A DNA stretch of 64,000 bases from positions 1,054,001 through 1,118,000 of the forward strand of contig NZ_MINI01000048.1 in assembly GCF_002906855.1 (NCBI RefSeq), read 5' to 3'. The position numbers and the translations under genes were made by a program. This document shows, one piece after another, positions 7,949 through 17,214 of the stretch. The notes beneath the pieces were generated by a model. It was not told where the DNA came from. It searched no databases and was given only the letters and a program-made list of their open reading frames with translations. This stretch comes from Pseudomonas putida. Its GTDB lineage: Bacteria > Pseudomonadota > Gammaproteobacteria > Pseudomonadales > Pseudomonadaceae. Numbering within the stretch: position 1 is the stretch's first letter; each line of letters begins with the position of its first letter.

Positions 7949-8716
7949 ATGCGTTTTCTGCTGTCTCTGTTGCTCTGCCTGATGGCCGGCGTCGCGCAAG
8001 CGGCGCCGGCCGGCAAGGCCTACCTGAGCATCATCATCGATGACCTGGGCCAAAGCGCCGATCGCGACAGCCGAACACTGGTCCTGCCCGGGCCGGTCAC
8101 CATGGCGATCATGCCCGATACCCCGCATGCCACCGACTTCGCCCGCCAGGCCCACAAGGCCGGCAAGACGGTGATTCTGCACATGCCCATGGACCCGGCA
8201 ACCGGGCCCTATGCCTGGCACCCCGGCATCCCGATCGAAGAGCTGGCGCGACGCCTGGACGCTGCCTTGGCCAAGGTGCCGTATGCCGCTGGCATCAACA
8301 ACCACATGGGTAGCCGCATGACCGCCCAGCGTGAGCCGATGGCCTGGTTGATGGGTGAGCTGCAACGCCGGCACCTGTTCTTCGTCGACAGCCGCACCAG
8401 CGCGGCCACGGTCGCTGCGGCCGAGGCCCAAGCCCAGGGGCTGGCGCATGTGTCGCGGGATGTGTTCCTCGATGACGTGCGCACCACCGAAGCAATCACC
8501 GGACAGTTGCAGCAGGGCATCGCCCTGGCGCGCAAGCAGGGCTCGGCGGTGCTGATCGGTCACCCTTATCCACAGACACTGGAAGTGCTGGAGCGCGAGC
8601 TGCCACGGCTCAAGAGCCAGGGCATCGAGCTGATCCCGCTCAGGCAGATGATTGCCGTGCGCAGCAACCTGGCGATGCCGGGGCATGGCAAGAACGGGCG
8701 CTACACCAATCGATAA
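7949..8716 (+). CDS. yibQ: Divergent polysaccharide deacetylase family protein (YibQ-like)
   Basis: A 255-residue secreted protein with signal peptide MRFLLSLLLCLMAGVAQA and a divergent polysaccharide-deacetylase fold: YLSIIIDDLGQS, VTMAIMPDTPHA, VILHMPMDP, NNHMGSRMT and FFVDSRTSA. The start lies 8 nt after the ctpA stop, so the two are co-transcribed. In enterobacteria yibQ follows gpmI-envC in the same order. Substrate is unknown. Confidence 0.88.
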   Translation: MRFLLSLLLCLMAGVAQAAPAGKAYLSIIIDDLGQSADRDSRTLVLPGPVTMAIMPDTPHATDFARQAHKAGKTVILHMPMDPATGPYAWHPGIPIEELARRLDAALAKVPYAAGINNHMGSRMTAQREPMAWLMGELQRRHLFFVDSRTSAATVAAAEAQAQGLAHVSRDVFLDDVRTTEAITGQLQQGIALARKQGSAVLIGHPYPQTLEVLERELPRLKSQGIELIPLRQMIAVRSNLAMPGHGKNGRYTNR

Positions 8717-8761
8717 AGCGCAACATAGCCCTCAACACCTGTGATGTCCTTCTGGGACGAC

Positions 8762-8793
8762 AAAAAAAACCCGCTCATGTGAGCGGGTTTTTT
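8762..8793. terminator. Bidirectional terminator between yibQ and betT
   Basis: A-tract, then CCCGCTCA/TGAGCGGG stem, then T-tract between convergent genes; works on both strands. Confidence 0.9.
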
Positions 8794-8810
8794 GTTTGCC
8801 TCAAGGCCGA

Positions 8811-10814
8811 TCAGCTATACACACGGCCCAGCAACTGCCGGTGGCTTTCGAACTGATCCAGCACATCACGCACGATCTGCTCCGGCGCAAAGCCCATCAG
8901 GTCGTACTCCTGGCTGCCATCGTGCAGGTACACCTCGGCACGGTAGAAGCGCTGGCGTACTTCCGGCTCACCTTCCACCGGCGCTTCACTCGGCGCAGCC
9001 ATGTAGCCGTCCAGGCTCACTTCGTAAACGAACGGGTTACCCTCGTCCATCATCACCCGCAGGCCCATCATGTTGCGCGACTGACCAACGCGGGTTTCCA
9101 CCTCGAAGCCCAGGGTCTGCAGCTGCGCGGCGGCTTCCTTGAGCGCCGGGCTGACTTGCTTGTCCATGAAGCGCTGCACCACGGCCTGGGTCGGCTGCAG
9201 GTCCAGCTGGCTCAGGCGCTCGGTGAAGCCGCGGCGGCCACGGGCAGCCAGCTCGGCACGCTCCTGCTCGACTGCCACGTCCTGCTTCATGGCCTTGTAC
9301 AGGCCGAACATGAACAGCACCAGCACCACCGAGAACGGCAGGCCCGCCAGCACCACCATGGTCTGCATGGCCTCGAAGTTACCGGCGAACAGCAGGCCGA
9401 TGGTAACCAGGGTAATGACCACCGACCAGAACACCACCATCCAGTGCGGGGCGTCTTCGTCGACCTTGCCGCCTTTGCACGACAGGTTGGCCATCATCAC
9501 CGCGCCGGAGTCGGCCGGGGTAAGGAACAGCACGAAGCCGACGAACACCGCCACACCAATCACGATCTTGGCCGCCGGGAAGTACTCCAGCAGCTGGTAG
9601 ATCGACATCGACGGCTGTTCAAGGGCCGTCTTGCCCAGCTCCACGGCGCCCTGGTTGATCACCAGGTCCAGTGCGGTGTTGCCGAAGATCGACAGCCAGG
9701 CCAGAGTGAAGCCCAGTGGGATCAGCAGCACGCCGCTGACCAGCTGGCGCACGGTACGGCCCTTGGAGATACGGGCAATGAACATGCCGACGAATGGGCC
9801 CCAGGAGATCCACCAGGCCCAGTAGAACACGGTCCACAGGCCCAACCAGCGCTCGGACTTGCCGGCTTCGCCTTCGTATACATAGAGGTCGAAGGTCTTC
9901 AGCACGATGCCGTTGAGGTAGTCACCGATGTTCTGCACAAAGCCGTTGAGCAGGTGCAGGGTTTCGCCGCCCAACAGGACGAAGATCAGCAGGCCACTGA
10001 ACAGCATGATATTCAGGTTGGACAGGCGACGAATGCCGTTCTCTACACCCGATACCGCCGCTACGGTGGCCACACCGGCCATCACCAGAATTACCACCAG
10101 CAGGTTGGTCTTGCTGTGGTCCATGCCGAACAGGTATTCCAGGCCGGAGGACACCTGCATCGAACCAATGCCCAGGTTGGTCACCAGGCCCAGCAGGGTG
10201 ACGAACATGCCGAAGATGTCCACGGCATTGCCCGCAGCGCCTTTGACCCAGCGCTCACCCACCAGCGGGTACAGCGCCGAACGCAGTGCCAGCGGCTGGT
10301 TGTGGCGGTAGGCGAAGTAACCCACGGCCAGGCCGACCAGGGCGTAGATCGCCCAGCCATGCAGGCCCCAGTGCAGGAAGGTCAGTTGCAGGCCCTGGCG
10401 CGCAGCGTCGAGGCTGGCAGAGGTGCCTTCCGGTGGGTTGAAGTAGTGGTCCAGCGGCTCGGACGCGCCGAAGTACAGCAGCGAAATGCCGATACCGGAG
10501 GAGAACAGCATGCCGGCCCAGGCGCCGTAGCTGAAGTCAGGCTGGTCGTCCTTGCCGCCAAGCTTGAGCTTGCCGTAGTCGGAAAACGCCAGGTAGATGA
10601 CGAACAGCAGGTAGCCGCCGATCACCAGCATGTAGTACCAGCCGAAGGTGCGCGTCAGCCATTTCTGGGCCACGCCCAGCACCTGGCCGGCGGTTTCGGG
10701 TACAGCGATCAACAAGGCAGTCAGAACGAGGATCATCAGCGCGGAGGTGAAGAACACCACGCGGTTGACCCGTACCCTCTCGGCGGGGGGCTTGGTAAGT
10801 GAGGCAGAACTCAT
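8811..10814 (-). CDS. betT: BCCT-family choline/betaine transporter BetT
   Basis: A 667-residue secondary transporter with 12 predicted membrane segments and a long cytoplasmic C-terminal tail (about 510-667). The BCCT signature lies in FYWAWWISWGPFVGMFIARIS, and GIGISLLYFGASEPL matches the substrate-box region. The long C-tail is typical of osmo-regulated BetT-type carriers. It stands divergent from betIBA, so choline uptake feeding glycine betaine synthesis is the likely role; carnitine or betaine itself cannot be excluded. Confidence 0.92.
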   Translation of the reverse strand: MSSASLTKPPAERVRVNRVVFFTSALMILVLTALLIAVPETAGQVLGVAQKWLTRTFGWYYMLVIGGYLLFVIYLAFSDYGKLKLGGKDDQPDFSYGAWAGMLFSSGIGISLLYFGASEPLDHYFNPPEGTSASLDAARQGLQLTFLHWGLHGWAIYALVGLAVGYFAYRHNQPLALRSALYPLVGERWVKGAAGNAVDIFGMFVTLLGLVTNLGIGSMQVSSGLEYLFGMDHSKTNLLVVILVMAGVATVAAVSGVENGIRRLSNLNIMLFSGLLIFVLLGGETLHLLNGFVQNIGDYLNGIVLKTFDLYVYEGEAGKSERWLGLWTVFYWAWWISWGPFVGMFIARISKGRTVRQLVSGVLLIPLGFTLAWLSIFGNTALDLVINQGAVELGKTALEQPSMSIYQLLEYFPAAKIVIGVAVFVGFVLFLTPADSGAVMMANLSCKGGKVDEDAPHWMVVFWSVVITLVTIGLLFAGNFEAMQTMVVLAGLPFSVVLVLFMFGLYKAMKQDVAVEQERAELAARGRRGFTERLSQLDLQPTQAVVQRFMDKQVSPALKEAAAQLQTLGFEVETRVGQSRNMMGLRVMMDEGNPFVYEVSLDGYMAAPSEAPVEGEPEVRQRFYRAEVYLHDGSQEYDLMGFAPEQIVRDVLDQFESHRQLLGRVYS

Positions 10815-11291
10815 TGCACGAATGCTCCGGGCAGTACGGCTTTGGAGGCTAATCAGTCTTTCCCGAGCAATTGGTGGAATTCCGCCACTGCATCAGGTGT
10901 TATAAAAGCACCCTGGAAACCGTGATCCCGAATCGATACGTTGCAAAAAAACAGACAGGTGGCCTGCTGAAAAATGCCACGCCTCATGGGAGGTGCGCGC
11001 ATTCGTCACAGATCACCCCGCCCGCTCCAAGGGCCTGCCGCAGGGCCAGTGACCGTACGGCAGAATCTGCATCTCGCATCGCTCATGCCCGTCAACGCCT
11101 TGTATTCCGGGGGTTACGCGATTTCCTGGGGTGTCAATCGGTGCCTTCTCGACGGCCTGCAAAGCTGTCAATGGCACAAATTGTCGCAGAGCTTATTCTT
11201 TATTGATTGAACGTTCAATCAAAACAAAATAGACTGGCCTTCGCCGAGTCAGCCGCCTGTCGTCTGCTCGCAGGCCTGAGGAGATAGCAAG
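10815..11291. other. betT-betI divergent intergenic region (477 bp)
   Basis: This gap carries the start signals for both directions. The only clear element is a palindromic BetI box near the betI end. No small ORF with a convincing ribosome site and no RNA fold was recognised in the rest. Confidence 0.6.
11203..11222. promoter_or_regulatory. BetI operator (perfect palindrome)
   Basis: TTGATTGAACGTTCAATCAA is a perfect 20-bp palindrome 70 bp upstream of betI and resembles known BetI sites. Its left half can serve as a -35 (TTGATT) with an AT-rich -10 (AAAATA, 11226-11231) 17 bp away, so repressor binding would block RNA polymerase. Choline relief of repression is family knowledge. No second copy was found near betT. 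Confidence 0.85.
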
Positions 11292-11948
11292 ATGCCCAAG
11301 GTCGGTATGCAACCCATCCGCCGCCAGCAGTTGATCGAAGCCACGTTACAGGCGGTCGATCAGGTCGGACTGGGTGACGCCAGCATTGCGCTGATTGCCC
11401 GTTTGGCCGGTGTGTCGAACGGCATCATCAGTCACTACTTTCGGGACAAGAACGGCCTGATCGCAGCGACGATGGGTTACATCATGAACATGCTCAACGA
11501 AGGCGTTAGAGCACGTCGCCAGGCCCTGACGGACGACAGCCCGCGCGCCCACCTGAAAGTGATCATCGAGGGCAACTTCGATGCCAGCCAGGTGAACGGC
11601 CCGGCAATGAAAACCTGGTTGGCCTTCTGGGCTTCCAGCATGCACCAGCCTGATTTGCACAGGTTGCAGCGGATCAACGATCACCGCCTGTATTCCAACC
11701 TGTGCTGCCAGTTCCGCCGCGCCCTGCCGCTCTACCATGCGCGCAAGGCCGCCCGCGGCCTGGCGGCCCTGATCGACGGCCTGTGGCTGCGTGGTGCCCT
11801 GTCGGGAGATGCATTCGACACCGACCAGGCGATACGGATTGCATACGAATACATGGATCTACAACTGGCTAAACAGCACACCCTGGACACCAACGACCAG
11901 GCCGCTGATCAAGCACGCACGGCCCTTGCCCACCCGGCAGGAGCGTGA
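11292..11948 (+). CDS. betI: TetR-family repressor BetI
   Basis: A 218-residue TetR-type, choline-responsive repressor of the bet genes. The N-terminal helix-turn-helix reads ASIALIARLAGVSNGIISHYFRDKNGLI, preceded by the BetI-typical MPKVGMQPIRRQQLIEAT. A strong ribosome site (GAGGAGA) precedes the ATG. BetI proteins are usually about 195-200 residues; here a polar tail of about 20 residues is added at the C-terminus (after LDLQLAK-type helix). betB starts 37 nt downstream, so the regulator is the first gene of its own operon. Confidence 0.95.
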   Translation: MPKVGMQPIRRQQLIEATLQAVDQVGLGDASIALIARLAGVSNGIISHYFRDKNGLIAATMGYIMNMLNEGVRARRQALTDDSPRAHLKVIIEGNFDASQVNGPAMKTWLAFWASSMHQPDLHRLQRINDHRLYSNLCCQFRRALPLYHARKAARGLAALIDGLWLRGALSGDAFDTDQAIRIAYEYMDLQLAKQHTLDTNDQAADQARTALAHPAGA

Positions 11949-11985
11949 CGCGCAGCCAACCACACACTGCACTTGCGAGGACACT

Positions 11986-13458
11986 ATGGCCCGTTTCGGA
12001 ACGCAAAAACTCTACATTGATGGTGCTTACGTCGACGCTGGCAGCGATGCCACCTTCGAAGCCATCAACCCGGCTACCGGCGAAGTCCTCGCCCACGTGC
12101 AACGTGCCACCGAGGCCGACGTCGAGAAAGCCGTGGAAAGCGCCGAGCGCGGCCAGAAAATCTGGGCCGCGATGACCGCCATGCAGCGTTCGCGCATCCT
12201 GCGTCGCGCCGTCGACATCCTGCGCGAGCGCAACGATGAACTGGCCATGCTGGAAACCCTGGACACCGGCAAGTCGTACTCGGAAACCCGCTACGTCGAC
12301 ATCGTCACCGGCGCCGACGTGCTGGAGTACTACGCCGGCCTGGTACCGGCCATCGAAGGCGAGCAGATCCCGCTGCGCGAATCGTCCTTCGTCTACACCC
12401 GCCGCGAGCCGCTGGGCGTGACCGTCGGTATCGGCGCGTGGAACTACCCGATCCAGATCGCCCTGTGGAAATCCGCCCCAGCCCTGGCCGCTGGCAACGC
12501 GATGATCTTCAAGCCGTCGGAAGTCACTTCGCTGACCACCCTGAAACTGGCCGAGATCTACACCGAAGCCGGCCTGCCGAATGGCGTGTTCAACGTCCTG
12601 ACCGGCAGCGGCCGCGAAGTCGGCACTTGGCTGACCGAGCACCCACGCATCGAGAAAGTCTCCTTCACCGGCGGCACCACCACCGGCAAGAAGGTCATGG
12701 CCAGCGCCTCGAGCTCGTCGCTCAAGGAAGTCACCATGGAGCTGGGCGGCAAGTCGCCACTGATCATCTGCGCCGACGCCGACCTGGACAAGGCCGCCGA
12801 CATCGCCATGATGGCCAACTTCTACAGCTCCGGCCAGGTCTGCACCAACGGCACCCGCGTGTTCATCCCGGCTGAAATGAAGGCAGCCTTCGAAGCCAAG
12901 ATCGCCGAGCGCGTTGCCCGCATCCGCGTTGGCAACCCGGAAGACGAGAACACCAACTTCGGCCCGCTGGTCAGCTTCCAGCACATGGAAAGCGTGCTCG
13001 GCTACATCGCCAAAGGCAAGGAAGAAGGTGCCCGCGTACTGTGCGGCGGCGAGCGCCTGACTGCCGGTGATTTCGCCAACGGTGCCTTCGTGGCCCCGAC
13101 CGTGTTCACCGACTGCAGCGACGACATGACCATCGTCAAGGAAGAGATCTTCGGCCCGGTGATGAGCATCCTCACCTACGAAACCGAAGAAGAAGTCATC
13201 CGCCGTGCCAACGACACCGACTACGGCCTGGCCGCCGGTGTCTGCACCAACGACATCTCCCGCGCCCACCGTATCATCCACCAGCTGGAAGCCGGTATCT
13301 GCTGGATCAACGCCTGGGGCGAATCGCCAGCCGAAATGCCGGTTGGCGGCTACAAGCAGTCGGGTGTCGGCCGTGAGAACGGCGTCAGCTCGCTGGCTCA
13401 ATACACTCGCATCAAGTCGGTCCAGGTCGAGCTGGGCGGCTACAACTCGGTCTTCTAA
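11986..13458 (+). CDS. betB: Betaine aldehyde dehydrogenase
   Basis: A 490-residue NAD(P)-dependent aldehyde dehydrogenase that makes glycine betaine from betaine aldehyde. Motifs include MELGGKSPLIICADADLDKAA with the catalytic Glu, and NFYSSGQVCTNGTRVFIP with the catalytic Cys. The N-terminus ARFGTQKLYIDGAYV is typical of BetB. The start at 11986 is chosen because the longer frame runs into the end of betI. The gene lies between betI and betA. Confidence 0.97.
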   Translation: MARFGTQKLYIDGAYVDAGSDATFEAINPATGEVLAHVQRATEADVEKAVESAERGQKIWAAMTAMQRSRILRRAVDILRERNDELAMLETLDTGKSYSETRYVDIVTGADVLEYYAGLVPAIEGEQIPLRESSFVYTRREPLGVTVGIGAWNYPIQIALWKSAPALAAGNAMIFKPSEVTSLTTLKLAEIYTEAGLPNGVFNVLTGSGREVGTWLTEHPRIEKVSFTGGTTTGKKVMASASSSSLKEVTMELGGKSPLIICADADLDKAADIAMMANFYSSGQVCTNGTRVFIPAEMKAAFEAKIAERVARIRVGNPEDENTNFGPLVSFQHMESVLGYIAKGKEEGARVLCGGERLTAGDFANGAFVAPTVFTDCSDDMTIVKEEIFGPVMSILTYETEEEVIRRANDTDYGLAAGVCTNDISRAHRIIHQLEAGICWINAWGESPAEMPVGGYKQSGVGRENGVSSLAQYTRIKSVQVELGGYNSVF

Positions 13459-13472
13459 GGCCCAGTCCAGCC

Positions 13473-13498
13473 ACGCCCGTGCCACTGCGCACGGGCGT
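13473..13498 (+). other. Hairpin between betB and betA
   Basis: ACGCCCGTG and CACGGGCGT form a 9-bp stem in the 78-nt gap. There is no T-tract, so it is more likely an mRNA-stabilising or attenuating stem than a full terminator. Confidence 0.5.
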
Positions 13499-13536
13499 TC
13501 CCGCTCCCTGATCACCGCCAACACGAGGGTACTTTC

Positions 13537-15234
13537 ATGTCCCAAGAATTCGATTACATCATCGTCGGAGCAGGCTCCGCCGGTAACACCCTGGCTACCC
13601 GCCTGACCGAAGACGCCGGCGTCAGCGTACTGCTGCTGGAAGCCGGTGGTCCCGACTACCGCTTCGACTTCCGCACCCAGATGCCGGCCGCCCTGGCCTT
13701 CCCGCTGCAGGGCCGTCGCTACAACTGGGCCTACGAGACCGACCCAGAGCCGCACATGGACGGCCGCCGCATGGAGTGTGGCCGCGGCAAGGGCCTGGGT
13801 GGCTCGTCACTGATCAACGGCATGTGCTACATCCGCGGCAACGCCATGGACTTCGACGGCTGGGCGAAACTGCCAGGCCTGGAAGACTGGACCTACCTGG
13901 ACTGCCTGCCGTACTTCCGCAAGGCCGAAACCCGCGACATCGGCCCCAATGACTACCACGGCGGCGAAGGCCCGGTCAGCGTGGCTACGCCCAAGGCCGG
14001 TAACAACCCGCTGTTCCATGCCATGGTCGAAGCCGGCGTGCAGGCTGGCTACCCACGTACCGAAGACCTCAACGGCTACCAGCAGGAAGGCTTCGGTCCG
14101 ATGGACCGCACCGTGACCAAGCAAGGCCGCCGCTCCAGCACCGCCCGCGGCTACCTGGACCAGGCCAAGAAACGCCCGAACCTGACTATCGTCACCCATG
14201 CCCTGACCGACCGCGTGCTGTTCGACGGCAAGCGCGCCATTGGCGTGACCTACCTGGTCGGCGACAGCGAAGAGCGCGTCGAAGCCCGTGCCCGCAAGGA
14301 AGTGATCGTCAGCTCCGGCGCCATTGCATCGCCGCAGCTGCTGCAGCGTTCCGGCGTTGGCCCGCGCGCCCTGCTGGAAAGCCTCGACATCCCGGTCGTG
14401 CACGACCTGCCGGGCGTCGGCGAAAACCTGCAGGACCACCTTGAGCTGTACCTGCAGTACGCCTGCACCCAGCCAGTGTCGCTGTACCCATCGCTGCTGT
14501 GGTGGAACCAGCCGGCCATCGGCGCCGAGTGGATGTTCAACGGTACCGGTATCGGCGCCAGCAACCAGTTCGAGGCCGGTGGCTTCATCCGCACCCGCCC
14601 TGAGTTCGAGTGGCCGAACATCCAGTACCACTTCCTGCCGGTCGCCATTAACTACAACGGCTCCAACGGCGTGAAGGAACACGGTTTCCAGGCGCACATG
14701 GGCTCGATGCGTTCGCCAAGCCGTGGCCGCATCCAGGCCAAGTCGAAGGACCCGCGCCAGCACCCGAGCATCCTGTTCAACTACATGGCCACCGAGCAGG
14801 ACTGGCAAGAGTTCCGCGACGGCATCCGCCTGACCCGCGAAATCATGGCCCAGCCGGCGCTGGACCCGTACCGCGGTCGCGAAATCAGCCCGGGCGAGCA
14901 CGTGCAGACCGACGAGGAACTGGACAAGTTCATCCGCGAGCACGCCGAAACCGCCTTCCACCCGTCCTGCTCGTGCAAGATGGGCACCGACGACATGGCA
15001 GTGGTCGACGGTGAAGGCCGCGTACACGGCATGCAGGGCCTGCGTGTGGTCGATGCGTCGATCATGCCGATCATCATCACCGGCAACCTCAACGCCACCA
15101 CGATCATGATCGCCGAGAAGATCTCGGACAAGATCCGCAACCGCAAGCCGCTGCCGCGCAGCACCGCCAAGTATTACGTGGCCAACGGTGCACCGGTGAA
15201 GGGCAAGCCAATGCGTGAGGTGAAGCAGGCGTAA
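13537..15234 (+). CDS. betA: Choline dehydrogenase (GMC oxidoreductase)
   Basis: A 565-residue FAD enzyme that oxidises choline to betaine aldehyde at the membrane. The Rossmann motif is YIIVGAGSAGNTLATRL. GMC signatures are GRGKGLGGSSLINGMCY and SSGAIASPQLLQRSGVGP, and the catalytic His lies near AFHPSCSCKMG and NLNATTIMIAEK. Length is typical for BetA. It is the last gene of betIBA, with a REP-type stem and a terminator after it. Confidence 0.97.
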   Translation: MSQEFDYIIVGAGSAGNTLATRLTEDAGVSVLLLEAGGPDYRFDFRTQMPAALAFPLQGRRYNWAYETDPEPHMDGRRMECGRGKGLGGSSLINGMCYIRGNAMDFDGWAKLPGLEDWTYLDCLPYFRKAETRDIGPNDYHGGEGPVSVATPKAGNNPLFHAMVEAGVQAGYPRTEDLNGYQQEGFGPMDRTVTKQGRRSSTARGYLDQAKKRPNLTIVTHALTDRVLFDGKRAIGVTYLVGDSEERVEARARKEVIVSSGAIASPQLLQRSGVGPRALLESLDIPVVHDLPGVGENLQDHLELYLQYACTQPVSLYPSLLWWNQPAIGAEWMFNGTGIGASNQFEAGGFIRTRPEFEWPNIQYHFLPVAINYNGSNGVKEHGFQAHMGSMRSPSRGRIQAKSKDPRQHPSILFNYMATEQDWQEFRDGIRLTREIMAQPALDPYRGREISPGEHVQTDEELDKFIREHAETAFHPSCSCKMGTDDMAVVDGEGRVHGMQGLRVVDASIMPIIITGNLNATTIMIAEKISDKIRNRKPLPRSTAKYYVANGAPVKGKPMREVKQA

Positions 15235-15243
15235 GCCTGCCCT

Positions 15244-15275
15244 GGCCTCTTCGCGGGCAAGCCCGCGAAGAGGCC
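15244..15275. repeat. REP-type palindrome after betA
   Basis: GGCCTCTTCGCGGGC and its perfect reverse complement are separated by AA (15-bp stem). The core CTCTTCGCGGGC is the P. putida-type repetitive extragenic palindrome seen also at 55808-55886. Confidence 0.8.
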
Positions 15276-15292
15276 CACCCAGGTAACACTTC

Positions 15293-15318
15293 AAAAGGCA
15301 CCCTCCGCGGTGCCTTTT
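15293..15318 (+). terminator. Terminator after betA
   Basis: AAAAGGCACC...GGTGCCTTTT stem-loop, 59 nt after the betA stop. Confidence 0.8.
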
Positions 15319-15436
15319 GCACATCTGCAGAAACGCTTTACAGCCCGCCAATTCATCAGGTTAGAATCAGTTGGCACGCGACTTGCCAAGTCAAGGAGCC
15401 AAGCCCCCTTCCCGCGATATCCCGGAGTACCTGCCT

Positions 15437-17179
15437 TTGGATGCAAGCACCATCAACAGCCTGTTTTTGATCGGCGCATTGCTGGTGGGCGCAAGTATCC
15501 TGGTCAGCTCGCTGTCGTCGCGCCTGGGCATCCCTATTCTGGTCATCATCCTCGCCGTCGGCATGGTCGCCGGTGTCGATGGTGGCGGCATCATCTTCAA
15601 CAACTACCCGACCGCCTACCTGGTGGGCAACCTGGCATTGGCAGTGATCCTTCTCGACGGTGGCCTGCGCACGCGGGTTGCGAGCTTCCGCGTGGCACTG
15701 TGGCCGGCACTGTCGCTGGCCACCGTCGGCGTGATGATCACCACCGCGCTCACCGGCATGGTAGCCGCCTGGCTGTTCAATCTGAGCCTGATCCAGGGCC
15801 TGCTGATCGGCGCCATCGTCGGCTCCACCGACGCCGCGGCGGTGTTTTCGCTGCTCGGTGGCAAAGGCCTGAACGAGCGGGTGACCGCCACCCTGGAAAT
15901 CGAATCGGGCAGCAACGACCCGATGGCCGTGTTCCTCACCGTTACCCTGATCGACATGATCGCCAGCGGCCAGACCGGCCTGCACTGGAGCCTGCTGGGC
16001 CACTTGCTGCGCGAGTTTGGTATCGGCGGCCTGCTGGGCCTGGGCGGCGGCTGGCTGCTGCTGCAACTGGTCAACCGCATCAACCTGGCCGGTGGCCTGT
16101 ACCCGATCCTGGTGGTGGCTGGCGGCCTGGTGGTGTTCTCGCTGACCAACGCCTTGCATGGCAGCGGCTTCCTCGCCGTGTACCTGTGCGGCCTGGTGCT
16201 GGGCAACAAGCCGATCCGCAGCCGTCACGGCATCCTGCACATGCTCGACGGCATGGCCTGGCTGGCCCAGATCGGCATGTTCCTGGTGCTGGGGCTGCTG
16301 GTCACGCCCCACGACCTGCTGCCGATCGCCCTGCCCGCGCTGGGCCTTGCGCTGTGGATGATCCTGGTGGCGCGGCCGCTGTCGGTGGTTGCCGCACTGC
16401 TGCCGTTCAAGGCCTTCCACGGCCGCGAAAAGGGCTTCATCTCCTGGGTCGGCCTGCGCGGCGCGGTACCGATCATTCTGGCGGTGTTCCCGCTGATGGC
16501 CGGCCTGCCGGACGCCCAGCTGTTCTTCAACCTGGCGTTCTTCATCGTGCTGGTGTCGCTGCTGGTGCAAGGCACCAGCCTGCCGTGGATGGCCAAGCTG
16601 CTGAAAGTCACCGTACCGCCAGACCCGGCGCCGATTTCCCGCTCGGCGCTGGAAGTGCACGTCACCAGCGAGTGGGAGCTGTTCGTCTACCGCCTGGGTG
16701 CGGAGAAATGGTGCATCGGCGCCGCCCTGCGTGAGCTGAAAATGCCCGAAGGCACGCGTATCGCCGCGCTGTTCCGTGGCGAGCAACTGCTGCACCCGTC
16801 CGGCAGTACCGTACTGGAAGTCGGCGATATGCTTTGCGTGATCGGCCACGAACATAACCTGCCGGCACTGGGCAAACTGTTCAGCCAGGCACCGCAGCGC
16901 GGCCTGGACCTGCGCTTCTTCGGCGACTTCGTGCTCGAAGGCGATGCCGAGCTGGGTGCGGTGGCCGCACTTTATGGCCTCAAACTGGACGGCCTGGACG
17001 CGAAAATGCCACTGGCGCAGTTCATCCGACAGAAGGTCGGAGGCGCTCCAGTAGTAGGCGACCAGGTCGAATGGCACGGCACAATCTGGACCGTGGCGAC
17101 CATGGACGGGAACAAGATCCAGAAAGTCGGCGTCAGATTCCCCGAAGGAACGCGACCCGGACCAGGATTGTTCCTCTAA
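15437..17179 (+). CDS. nhaP2: K+/H+ antiporter NhaP2 (CPA1 family)
   Basis: A 580-residue cation/proton antiporter. About 12 membrane segments (1-400) are followed by a cytoplasmic tail with TrkA-C/CorC-like features (EWELFVYRLGAEKWCIGAALRELKMPEG; GDMLCVIGHE). NhaP motifs include GAIVGSTDAAAVFSLLGG and ESGSNDPMAVFLT. The TTG at 15437 gives the family start MDASTINSLFLIGALLVGAS and the usual length; an earlier TTG would add 22 atypical residues. It follows the bet genes and precedes the MscK gene, which fits ion homeostasis under osmotic stress. Confidence 0.92.
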   Translation: MDASTINSLFLIGALLVGASILVSSLSSRLGIPILVIILAVGMVAGVDGGGIIFNNYPTAYLVGNLALAVILLDGGLRTRVASFRVALWPALSLATVGVMITTALTGMVAAWLFNLSLIQGLLIGAIVGSTDAAAVFSLLGGKGLNERVTATLEIESGSNDPMAVFLTVTLIDMIASGQTGLHWSLLGHLLREFGIGGLLGLGGGWLLLQLVNRINLAGGLYPILVVAGGLVVFSLTNALHGSGFLAVYLCGLVLGNKPIRSRHGILHMLDGMAWLAQIGMFLVLGLLVTPHDLLPIALPALGLALWMILVARPLSVVAALLPFKAFHGREKGFISWVGLRGAVPIILAVFPLMAGLPDAQLFFNLAFFIVLVSLLVQGTSLPWMAKLLKVTVPPDPAPISRSALEVHVTSEWELFVYRLGAEKWCIGAALRELKMPEGTRIAALFRGEQLLHPSGSTVLEVGDMLCVIGHEHNLPALGKLFSQAPQRGLDLRFFGDFVLEGDAELGAVAALYGLKLDGLDAKMPLAQFIRQKVGGAPVVGDQVEWHGTIWTVATMDGNKIQKVGVRFPEGTRPGPGLFL

Positions 17180-17214
17180 ACTCCGTTTCTGCCTGATCCA
17201 CAAGTAGTCTGCCT

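Noticed and set aside
13473..13498. Terminator between betB and betA
   Set aside because: The stem lacks a T-tract and betA has no recognisable promoter after it; read-through transcription is more likely.
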